This document shows positions 1 to 8,393 of a DNA stretch of 64,000 nt, piece after piece; position 1 is the stretch's first letter; every line of letters begins with the position of its first letter. Position numbers and translations under genes: made by a program. The notes beneath the pieces were generated by a model that ran no database searches, was not told the DNA's origin, and saw only the letters and a program-made list of their open reading frames with translations. The DNA lies in contig NZ_BSNS01000011.1 in NCBI RefSeq assembly GCF_030160115.1, positions 310,001 through 374,000 on the forward strand, in the 5' to 3' direction. Source of the DNA: Devosia nitrariae. GTDB lineage: Bacteria; Pseudomonadota; Alphaproteobacteria; Rhizobiales; Devosiaceae.

Positions 1-1
1 A

Positions 2-226
2 GGCCTCGACCGGCTCTGCGAGTGTCTATCAGCCGATTTTGAAGCCAATCTCTCGCCCGCCGATATCGACACGCTTTCGCGCGATCTCCTCGGCGCGCTG
101 ACGCCACAGCAGCGCGCTGCCGATCCCGAATATGAGCGCCTTTCCACCTATGGTGGAAAGGCCGTCAGCGCGTGCTTGATGATCGAAGGCTTCGAGGACG
201 GGGCCCGCGCCCCGCAGGCTCAGTGA
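2..226 (+). CDS. C-terminal part of an unrecognised protein (5' end outside the window)
   Basis: An open frame enters from the left edge and ends at TGA 224-226, giving the last 74 residues of a protein. Its composition is protein-like, acidic and leucine-rich, with segments such as LSPADIDTL and LTPQQRAADPEYERLS. There is no recognisable catalytic motif, transmembrane segment or signal. It sits 199 bases upstream of cysS on the same strand, so co-transcription is possible but not shown. I do not recognise the family and assign no function. Confidence 0.6.
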   Translation, partial: GLDRLCECLSADFEANLSPADIDTLSRDLLGALTPQQRAADPEYERLSTYGGKAVSACLMIEGFEDGARAPQAQ

Positions 227-425
227 CGCCCGCGAGCAATCGGGGGTTGATTTTTCCGCGGGCATGCGGTCAATCTGCCGCTGCAATGAAAACCGCGACG
301 ATCTGCATTACCGGCTGCATCATTATCCGCTAACCATCGGTGGCGGCGCGGTTTCCTTCATCCCCGACTAGAACGCCCGAAGAGCCCGCTGCCAGCGCAA
401 CTCTGCTTGGCCAGGACTCCATTCC

Positions 426-1843
<1,418 letters not shown>

Positions 1844-1847
<4 letters not shown>

Positions 1848-2227
1848 TCCAAATCCTCGATCACGTCGGCCTTGCCGTTTCCGACTTCGAACGGTCAAAG
1901 GCCTTCTACGTCGCGGTCCTCAAGACGCTCGACATTGACCTGCTGGCCGATTTCACCTTCGGGCGCGATCACCACGCCGGTTTCGGCAAGGCACGCCCGA
2001 CCTTCTGGATCGGCGACGGCAAGCCGGCGCGTGGCGAGATGCACATCGCCTTCACCGCCGCCAGCCGGGCGCAGGTCAGCGCCTTCCATTCGGTGGGCAT
2101 CAGCATGGGCGGGCGCGACAACGGTCCGCCGGGCATTCGCGCCCACTATCACCCGAACTACTTCGGAGCCTTCGTGCTCGATCCCGATGGCCACAACATC
2201 GAGGCGGTTTGTCATGAGCCAGAATGA
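1844..2227 (+). CDS. VOC (glyoxalase/dioxygenase superfamily) protein
   Basis: A 127-residue vicinal-oxygen-chelate fold protein starting [19 protein letters not shown], the classic first beta-alpha-beta-beta-beta module, and ending [15 protein letters not shown]. Metal ligands would be His near residue 6 and Glu near residue 121. Family members are lyases, dioxygenases, isomerases or resistance proteins; the substrate cannot be read from sequence. The GTG start overlaps the cysS stop as GTGA, and the 3' end overlaps the next gene by 14 bases. This leaves no room for an independent promoter. Confidence 0.88.
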
Positions 2228-2705
2228 GGGCCGCACTGAACGCAAAGGCCTCTCGGGTGGCTGCCAGTGCGGGGCGGTGCGCTTCCACGCGCGGCTGCTG
2301 GGGCGCCCGTCGATCTGCCATTGCCGGATGTGCCAGAAGGCCTTTGGCGGGTTCTTCGGTCCGCTTGTGACCGCCCATGACGGCACCTGGACGCGCGGCG
2401 AGCCGAAGTGGTTCCAGAGCTCGAACGTCGCCCGCCGCGCCTTCTGCGGCGACTGCGGTACGCCCCTAGCTTACGAGACCAGGTATGGTCTCGAGCTCGC
2501 CATCGGCGCCTTCGACGATCCGACGGCCGTCGCCCCGGTGATCCAGGTCAACATGACCGACAAGCTGCCGTTCTTCGATGGGTTGACGAGCCTGCCCATC
2601 CGCGAGCATCCGAGTGAGGAGTGGCTCGATTTCATGGCCGGGGTTCACTCCAACCAGCATCCCGATCACGATACCGAAGACTGGAATCCGAGGGAGCAAT
2701 TATGA
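2214..2705 (+). CDS. GFA family protein 1 (CENP-V/GFA zinc domain)
   Basis: First of four consecutive GFA-family genes, 163 residues. Zinc-binding cysteines are visible in GGCQCGAVRF near the N-terminus, in CHCRMCQKA and in CGDCGTPL. This is the fold of glutathione-dependent formaldehyde-activating enzyme (Gfa), but most family members have unproven activities. The C-terminus carries HPDHDTEDW, a tail shared by all four copies. Its start lies inside the end of the VOC gene and its stop overlaps the next ATG as ATGA. The role is unknown; glutathione-adduct or small-thiol chemistry is only a family-level inference. Confidence 0.9.
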   Translation: MSQNEGRTERKGLSGGCQCGAVRFHARLLGRPSICHCRMCQKAFGGFFGPLVTAHDGTWTRGEPKWFQSSNVARRAFCGDCGTPLAYETRYGLELAIGAFDDPTAVAPVIQVNMTDKLPFFDGLTSLPIREHPSEEWLDFMAGVHSNQHPDHDTEDWNPREQL

Positions 2706-3193
2706 GCGAAGTCCTTTCCGGCGGCTGTCAGTGCGGTGCCGTCCGCTACCAGGCCCGGTCTCTCAAAGACAATTCCCACGTCTGCCACTGCCGGATGTGC
2801 CAGAAGGCGGCCGGCAATTTCTTCATGTCGCTGGTCGGCGTGCCGCTGGAGGATTTCACCTGGACACGCGGCGCCCCGAGCGCCTTCAAGAGTTCCGAGC
2901 ATGTCGAGCGCGGATTCTGCAGGGAGTGCGGCACCCCTCTGTTCTTCCGGCACGACGCCAATCGGCACATCTCGATGACCATAGGTTCGTTCGATCATCC
3001 CGAAAAGATCCCGCTCGCCTTCCAGCTTGGCATGGAAGCCCGGCTGCCGCAGGTCGACCAACTCTCCGATCTCAAGGATTATGGAACGACCGAGGAGGCA
3101 AACCCGGAGGCCGCTGCGCGGATCAGGGTATCGAACCATCAGCACCCGGACCACGACACCGATGTCTGGCCGCCGTTGGGAGGAGAGGTATGA
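2702..3193 (+). CDS. GFA family protein 2
   Basis: Second GFA paralog, 163 residues. It begins MSEVLSGGCQCGAVRY, followed by CHCRMCQKAAGNFFMS and CRECGTPLFF, so all zinc-site cysteines are present. The tail NHQHPDHDTDVWPPLGGE matches the tails of its neighbours. The ATG overlaps the stop of copy 1 as ATGA and its own TGA overlaps the ATG of copy 3, so the start is decided by coupling. The four copies are clearly diverged in the middle, where the substrate pocket lies, which suggests old duplications with different specificities rather than a recent expansion. Confidence 0.9.
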   Translation: MSEVLSGGCQCGAVRYQARSLKDNSHVCHCRMCQKAAGNFFMSLVGVPLEDFTWTRGAPSAFKSSEHVERGFCRECGTPLFFRHDANRHISMTIGSFDHPEKIPLAFQLGMEARLPQVDQLSDLKDYGTTEEANPEAAARIRVSNHQHPDHDTDVWPPLGGEV

Positions 3194-3684
3194 CCGAGGT
3201 CCGACTAACCGGCGGCTGCCAGTGCGGCGCAGTGCGCTATGCGCTCGACCAGCAGCCGGAGAACGTCCATGTCTGCCACTGTCGGATGTGCCAGAAGGCG
3301 GTCGGTGGCCCCTTCGCGATCATCTGCCCGGTGCTCAAGCCCGCGTTTCGGGTGACCCGCGGCACGATCAGCTACTTCATGAGCTCCGGCGTCGGACGCC
3401 GTGGCTTTTGCAGCGCCTGTGGTACGCCGCTGACCTTCGACTACCCTGAGGCCGACGATGTCGGCGTGCTCGTCGGCACGCTCGACGAGCCGGACCGAGC
3501 ACCGCCGGTGATCCAGTACGGCAACGAGAGCCGCGTTTCCTGGTATACGGGGCTGACGCAGCTCCCCGGAAATCATCCGACCTACGTTGGCAATCCCGAT
3601 ATGCTCCAGCGGATCAGCAGCACCAACCGCCAGCATCCCGATCACGACACGCATATGTGGCCGACGGTGGGAGGACGGTCATGA
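3190..3684 (+). CDS. GFA family protein 3
   Basis: Third GFA paralog, 164 residues. It begins MTEVRLTGGCQCGAVRY, with CHCRMCQKAVGGPFA and CSACGTPLTFDY giving the zinc ligands. The C-terminal tail is NRQHPDHDTHMWPTVGG. An in-frame start far upstream exists, but the ATG at 3190 overlaps the previous stop and gives a protein of the same length as its neighbours, so I prefer it. It belongs to the cysS-cimA operon. Function beyond the GFA family is not assignable. Confidence 0.9.
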   Translation: MTEVRLTGGCQCGAVRYALDQQPENVHVCHCRMCQKAVGGPFAIICPVLKPAFRVTRGTISYFMSSGVGRRGFCSACGTPLTFDYPEADDVGVLVGTLDEPDRAPPVIQYGNESRVSWYTGLTQLPGNHPTYVGNPDMLQRISSTNRQHPDHDTHMWPTVGGRS

Positions 3685-4172
3685 CCGATGTGCATCTGAC
3701 CGGCGGCTGCCAGTGTGGCGCCGTGCGCTACACGTTTGAGGGCACACCGGAACTGGTCGCGATCTGTCACTGCCGGATGTGCCAGAAGGCGACGGGTTCC
3801 ATTGCCTGGGCGTTTTTTACAGCTCAGCGCGCCGCCCTTTGCTGGACCCGCGGCCAGCCTGCGCACTACCCCAGCTCGGCGGCAGCCGTCCGCGGCTATT
3901 GCGCTGCCTGCGGTACCCCGCTCACCTTCGAGCCGGAGGGAGAGGACACGATCGATGTCGGCATTGCCACCCTCGATGTACCGGCGGCGCTGAAGCCGAC
4001 GGAACAATACTGGGTCGGCACGCGCATGCCCTGGTTCGGTGAGCTCGCCGATCTGCCCACGGCCGGCCTCGGCGACAAGCTTCCCGCCGACGAGGTGACT
4101 CGGCGCAGGCCCTTTCAACATCCCGACCACGATACGGACGCCTGGCCGCCGCAAGATCGAGTACGACAATGA
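3681..4172 (+). CDS. GFA family protein 4
   Basis: Fourth GFA paralog, 163 residues. It opens MTDVHLTGGCQCGAVRY, then has CHCRMCQKATGSIAWAF and CAACGTPLTFEP, and ends FQHPDHDTDAWPP. All metal-site cysteines are kept. A start 24 bases earlier is possible, but ATG 3681 overlaps the previous stop as ATGA and matches the other copies. The stop overlaps the cimA start in the same way. The middle region differs most from copies 1-3, with an AAAVRGYC stretch before the second cysteine pair. Confidence 0.9.
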   Translation: MTDVHLTGGCQCGAVRYTFEGTPELVAICHCRMCQKATGSIAWAFFTAQRAALCWTRGQPAHYPSSAAAVRGYCAACGTPLTFEPEGEDTIDVGIATLDVPAALKPTEQYWVGTRMPWFGELADLPTAGLGDKLPADEVTRRRPFQHPDHDTDAWPPQDRVRQ

Positions 4173-5779
4173 CCAAGGAACGCCTCTACCTCTTCGACAC
4201 GACGCTTCGCGATGGCGCCCAGACGGCCGGCATCGAGTTCTCGCTCGAAGACAAGATCTCGATCGTCACACTGCTCGAGCAACTTGGCGTCGACTATGTC
4301 GAAGGCGGTTATCCGGGTGCCAATCCCGTCGATACCGAATTCTTCGCCGAACGGCGTACGAAGAGGGCCACCTTCACCGCTTTCGGCATGACCAAGCGGG
4401 CAGGGCGCTCGGCCGCCAACGACCCGGGCGTCCAAGGCCTCGTCAATTCCGGGGCCGACGCCACCTGTTTCGTCGCCAAGGCATGGGATTACCAGGTGGA
4501 GCTGGCCCTGGGCTCGACCACCGCCGAACACCTCGAAGGCTTGGCCGACACGGTGCGCACCGCCGCCAAGGCCGGCAAGGAGGTGCTCATCGATCTCGAG
4601 CACTTCTTCGACGGCTTCAAGGCCAATCGTACCTATGCGCTCGATTGCGTCCGGACCGCCGTCGACGCGGGCGCGCGCTGGGTGGTGCTCTGCGACACCA
4701 ATGGCGGCACGATGCCGGCCGAGGTCGGCGACATCGTTCGGCAGGTCCTGACGGTCGCTCCGGGCGACCGCATCGGCATCCACGCCCACGACGATACCGG
4801 CCAGGCCGTCGCCAATACGTTGGCCGCCGTCGATGCGGGCGTGCGCCAGGTCCAGGGCACGCTCAACGGCATCGGCGAGCGCTGCGGCAATGCCAATCTG
4901 GTGACGCTGATCCCGACCCTGGTGCTGAAGCCCTATTATGCCGAGCGGTTCGAAACCGGCATCGATGCGACTCGTCTCGAGCGCCTCACCCACATCTCGC
5001 GCGCTTTTGATGATCGGCTCAACCGAGCCCCGGCACGTCAGGCCCCCTATGTCGGCGCCTCGGCCTTCGCCACCAAGGCCGGCATCCACGCCTCGGCCCT
5101 CGCCAAGGACCATTCGACCTATGAGCACGTGCCACCCGAAAGCGTCGGCAACGAACGCGCCGTGATGGTCAGCCAGCAGGCCGGCAAATCCAATCTGATG
5201 ACGGCGCTCGCCCGCCACGGCATCGTCGTTGCCAAGGACGATGCCCGGCTCGACAAGCTTCTCGCGACCGTCAAGGAGCGCGAAGCGCGCGGCTATTCCT
5301 ATGACGGGGCTGAAGCCTCTTTCATCGTCCTCGCCCGCAACGTCTTGGGAACGTTGCCGGAATTCTTCGACGTCGAAAGCTACCGCGCCAGCGTCGAACG
5401 CCGCCATAACGCCCGGGGTGAGCTGGTCAACGTCACCGAGGCGGTGGTCAAGATCCGGGTCGGCGAGGACCTGTTGATGTCGGTGGCGGAGGGCAACGGT
5501 CCCGTTAATGCGCTCGATCTTGCCCTGCGCAAAGACCTCGGCAAGTACTCCGACCGCATCGGAGATCTGGAGCTCGTCGACTTCAAGGTACGTATCCTGG
5601 ACGGCGGCACGGGCGCGGTCACCCGTGTACTGGTCGAGAGCCGGGATGGCAGCGGCGAGCGCTGGTATACCATAGGCGTTTCCCCCAATATCATTGATGC
5701 ATCTTTTGAGGCGCTGTATGAATCGATCACCTATAAGCTGTTGAAGACTGAGGCGGCACAGGCGACAACAGCAGCCTAG
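4169..5779 (+). CDS. cimA: Citramalate synthase
   Basis: A 536-residue enzyme of the HMGL/LeuA family that condenses pyruvate with acetyl-CoA to (R)-citramalate, the entry to the threonine-independent isoleucine route. The N-terminal TIM-barrel signature DTTLRDGAQT is at residues 10-19, the metal/catalytic segment HAHDDTGQAVANTL is central, and NGIGERCGNANL follows. The last roughly 130 residues look like the LeuA-type allosteric dimerisation domain. Length and the TAGIEFS start favour CimA over 2-isopropylmalate or homocitrate synthase. It is the last gene of the overlapped cysS operon and is followed at once by a palindromic repeat array. Confidence 0.93.
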   Translation: MTKERLYLFDTTLRDGAQTAGIEFSLEDKISIVTLLEQLGVDYVEGGYPGANPVDTEFFAERRTKRATFTAFGMTKRAGRSAANDPGVQGLVNSGADATCFVAKAWDYQVELALGSTTAEHLEGLADTVRTAAKAGKEVLIDLEHFFDGFKANRTYALDCVRTAVDAGARWVVLCDTNGGTMPAEVGDIVRQVLTVAPGDRIGIHAHDDTGQAVANTLAAVDAGVRQVQGTLNGIGERCGNANLVTLIPTLVLKPYYAERFETGIDATRLERLTHISRAFDDRLNRAPARQAPYVGASAFATKAGIHASALAKDHSTYEHVPPESVGNERAVMVSQQAGKSNLMTALARHGIVVAKDDARLDKLLATVKEREARGYSYDGAEASFIVLARNVLGTLPEFFDVESYRASVERRHNARGELVNVTEAVVKIRVGEDLLMSVAEGNGPVNALDLALRKDLGKYSDRIGDLELVDFKVRILDGGTGAVTRVLVESRDGSGERWYTIGVSPNIIDASFEALYESITYKLLKTEAAQATTAA

Positions 5780-5880
5780 AGCAGCGTGCGCAAAGGTGGA
5801 TACCGGCTTTGCGCAAAAAACGTTGCGACAACAAAGACTAGAGCCGGCGTTCTGATTACGTCAGAACGCATAAGGCTCTA
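5778..5880. repeat. RIME-like palindromic intergenic repeat, copy 1
   Basis: A roughly 103-bp element beginning at the cimA stop. It contains two hairpins: a perfect 9-bp stem TGCGCAAAG/CTTTGCGCA around GTGGATACCGG, and a second stem GTTCTGA/TCAGAAC. It ends in GGCTCTA. The layout (outer AGAGC, inner two stems, conserved GCGACAACAAAG between them) is that of the rhizobial intergenic mosaic elements. It may act as a transcript-end or mRNA-stabilising structure after cimA. Confidence 0.75.
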
Positions 5881-5983
5881 GAGCGGGACGCGAAAAAGTG
5901 GGAACCGGTTCTTCGCGAAGATCCCGCGACAACCAAAGTTAGCGCGCGCGATTTGATTTCCATCAAATCGCATCGCGCTCTAG
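5880..5983. repeat. RIME-like palindromic intergenic repeat, copy 2
   Basis: A second copy directly abutting the first, from AGAGCGGGACGCG to CGCGCTCTAG. The first hairpin pairs GCGAA with TTCGC around GTGGGAACCGG. The second pairs CGATTTGAT with ATCAAATCG. It is very similar to the copy at 39779-39881. The stems differ in sequence from copy 1 but keep their pairing. Confidence 0.8.
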
Positions 5984-6045
5984 GTGTTTTCGGCAAAAGT
6001 GGACCCCGCTTGCGTCCGAGAACGCGATAGATGAACTAGCGACTC
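5982..6045. repeat. Partial RIME-like repeat, copy 3
   Basis: A truncated third unit that keeps the AAAAGTGGACCCCG core and one imperfect stem (TCGG with CCGA) but lacks the second hairpin. It lies just upstream of the LysM gene, so it may contribute to that gene's leader. Confidence 0.45.
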
Positions 6046-6081
6046 GCCGGCGTCGGGCCGGCATGTGCCCAGGAGGGAAAA

Positions 6082-7827
6082 CTGCCCGAGACCGCTCCCA
6101 ATAGACCTCTTGCCCTCACCATTGGAGCGGCGGCTGTTACACTCGTGGTCGTGATCGGCATCCTCACCGGACCGTCGGTGATCGATTGCTTCGGCGGACC
6201 GGACAATGCCGGCATGTGCCTGCGCGACAAGCTCGCCGGCGCGGGGCTGGCCCCGCCTGCCGCGTCGGCCCCAGTAGCCGAAGCCGAAGCCGGTCAGACC
6301 GCCGCCGAGGCGGAGGCTGCAACGCCCGAAGTCGAGGCGGTTCCTCCCGAGGCTGACCAGATAGACGACCTCATCGCGGCGACCTTCGGCCTGCTGCGCG
6401 CCGAGCCGGATGGGTCTGTGGTGATCGCCGGCAGCGGCACGCCGGGCAGCGAGGTCGAGGTCTATGCCGATGAGGAGCTCATCGGCCGTACAACCGTCGA
6501 GGACAGCGGCGATTGGGTGCTGGTGCCCGAGGAGCCGATTGCGCCAGGCGGCCGTGAGATCACTCTCGCCGAAGCGGGCAAGGAGGGGCGCGCGGACCAG
6601 TCCTTCGTCGTCGTCATCGATCCCGATCGCGATTCCCAGCCATTGGTGGTGGCAAGCGAACCTGGCGAGGCGAGCGAAGTTCTCCAAGGCCTCGAGCGGC
6701 CCGCGCCGATGGAGGTTGCCTCGGTTCCTGAGGACGCGACAGCTGCGCCCGAGACTCCCGAGGAACCGGCCCAGCCGCCTGCTGCGCCGACCGAGGCGAG
6801 TGTAGGCGATACCGATCCGCCCGCCGATGAACCCGCCGATGCACCCGTTGCAAGCGATGCGCCGCAGGTACCGGCGAGCGAAGCTCCCTCCGCCACGGCC
6901 GACTCGCAGGCCCCGGCGGCCGGGGCGCCTCAGGAACCTGTGTCAGAACCGGAACCATCGCCCGCGCCTGAGCCTGTAGAAACCGCCGCCGCCGCGCTGG
7001 AGGTTCCTGCCGATGAACCCTCGGCCGATCAAACGCCGGCTCCCGTCGGGCCCGAACCTGCGTCCGAGCCGGCTGCACCTGAGGCCGCGGTCGAACCCGA
7101 GGCTGTTGCAGCTGTCCCCGCGCCGGCAACGCCGACCGCCGAACCGCCGGCCGCCGTTCCCGAACCCATTGAAACCGCCGCTCCGCCGACAATCGATGCC
7201 ATCGAGATCGATGGCGATCGCACCTTCTTTGCCGGTGCCGGGCCTGACGGCGCAACCATGCGCCTCTACGTCGACGACGTTTTCATTGCTGATGCACCGG
7301 TCGACGGCGGTCGCTGGCTGGTCGAGGCCGGCGACATCCTGCCCGGTCCCCAGCACGCGGTGCGCATAGACATGCTGGTCGCGAATTCCGCCGAGGTTGC
7401 CGCGCGCGCCGAGGTCAACTTCCGCGTCGATATGCCCGCGCAGACGACAGCTGTCGCCGAGGCCCCCGCGACCGAAACGGCCGAAACCTCGGCCGAACCG
7501 CAGCCACAGGCCGGAACGACGGCCAAACCCGTCCCGGCACCGGCCGAAACCGTCGCACCAGAGCCTCGTGCGGAGGTCGCCGAAGCTGTCGATGCCGGCG
7601 CAGTGCCGACGATGGTTGCCGAGCCGGTCGGCGATCCGGAGTTGCAGCGCTTCGCGTCCGGCAGGGCGATCATCCGCCGGGGCGACAATCTCTGGACCAT
7701 CGCCCGCCGCGTCTATGGTCAGGGCATCAGGTACACCACCATCTACCAGGCCAATACCGCCCAGATCCGCGATCCGGACTGGATCTATCCCGGCCAGGTG
7801 TTCGATCTACCCAAGGCCGAGCAGTAA
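6082..7827 (+). CDS. Membrane-anchored LysM-domain protein with Ig-like modules
   Basis: Cell-envelope protein of about 581 residues. An N-terminal hydrophobic anchor (LALTIGAAAVTLVVVIGIL) is followed by two similar beta-sandwich-like modules near residues 85-170 and 370-450 (shared pattern GxGxPGxxVxVYxDxxxIG). These are separated by long Pro/Ala/Glu-rich linkers. A C-terminal LysM peptidoglycan-binding domain follows (VRRGDNLW-type motif RRGDNLWTIARRVYG, then YPGQVFDLP). Start choice: GTG 6145 would cut the anchor in half and has no ribosome site. CTG 6082 sits 5 bases after AGGAGG and restores the anchor, so I chose it. Family members are periplasmic, wall-binding proteins of unknown role. 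Confidence 0.85.
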   Translation: MPETAPNRPLALTIGAAAVTLVVVIGILTGPSVIDCFGGPDNAGMCLRDKLAGAGLAPPAASAPVAEAEAGQTAAEAEAATPEVEAVPPEADQIDDLIAATFGLLRAEPDGSVVIAGSGTPGSEVEVYADEELIGRTTVEDSGDWVLVPEEPIAPGGREITLAEAGKEGRADQSFVVVIDPDRDSQPLVVASEPGEASEVLQGLERPAPMEVASVPEDATAAPETPEEPAQPPAAPTEASVGDTDPPADEPADAPVASDAPQVPASEAPSATADSQAPAAGAPQEPVSEPEPSPAPEPVETAAAALEVPADEPSADQTPAPVGPEPASEPAAPEAAVEPEAVAAVPAPATPTAEPPAAVPEPIETAAPPTIDAIEIDGDRTFFAGAGPDGATMRLYVDDVFIADAPVDGGRWLVEAGDILPGPQHAVRIDMLVANSAEVAARAEVNFRVDMPAQTTAVAEAPATETAETSAEPQPQAGTTAKPVPAPAETVAPEPRAEVAEAVDAGAVPTMVAEPVGDPELQRFASGRAIIRRGDNLWTIARRVYGQGIRYTTIYQANTAQIRDPDWIYPGQVFDLPKAEQ

Positions 7828-7861
7828 CCCACCTCGAGCGCCGCGGAAACGGTCACGCCCA

Positions 7862-7987
7862 ATTCTCCGCCCGGACACCCGGCATACCAACGTCGATCGC
7901 GCCCGAACGCTGCTGAAGTGGTCCCCGACGGTAGCACTCTCCGAGAGCATTGGCAGGCACATCGAGAGGTGGAGGAAGCATTCCTAA
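7862..7987 (+). pseudogene. Remnant 3' end of an NAD-dependent epimerase/dehydratase gene
   Basis: The frame ending at TAA 7985-7987 encodes about 41 residues, including RPDTRHTNVDRARTLLKW and a helix SESIGRHIERWRKH. This resembles the C-terminus of extended SDR sugar-nucleotide epimerases (consensus DV-x-H-x-x-x-D-x-x-K-A-x-x-x-L-G-W). No start or Rossmann domain precedes it; the same frame upstream overlaps the LysM gene and is not protein-like. It is probably the stub of a deleted polysaccharide-biosynthesis gene. Confidence 0.55.
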
Positions 7988-8393
7988 GGGGATATTCCAA
8001 CGTGACATGAAGTTTCAGTTTGGGGAATGCCGGTTCACATCGGCGTTCTGCTCGCGGCCGAATATGGGACGACCATGGCGGCGATCGTTCGCGCACACGA
8101 CCGCATGACATTGATCGCCGGCGAAACCACTGCCACTTTGATCGCGTCGATGGCGCCGCGCCTGTGCCATTAGGAAGCGAGATCACCGAGGATTTCGCAC
8201 GGGTGGACGATGACGCGGCCGCACTCAGTCTCGCTATCGCCAGCCGACCGTTGCTGGACGACCGAACCATACTGCGCCTGCGAGCCAGGTCTGGACTTTC
8301 CGCCGCGCTTGAAGGATAGAGAGCTCATGACCGAAGCGAGACACATCACGCGACGAAGGTAACCGACTGGCGAATGCCAAGCCGGCCCGTTTC
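7988..8393. other. Decayed intergenic stretch between the epimerase stub and argS
   Basis: About 400 bases with no convincing complete gene. Short frames of 48 residues (from ATG 8028) and about 60 residues (ending at 8319) are protein-like in part but overlap in different frames, as expected for frameshifted relics. I could not name a parent family. ATG 8327 opens an 11-codon frame just ahead of argS. Confidence 0.4.

Noticed and set aside
264..371. 35-codon plus-strand frame upstream of cysS
   Set aside because: No ribosome site, no conserved-looking features, and it lies in a short intergenic gap; most likely chance.
4115..5407. 430-codon minus-strand open frame over cimA
   Set aside because: A GC-rich codon-bias shadow of cimA without recognisable domains or ribosome site.
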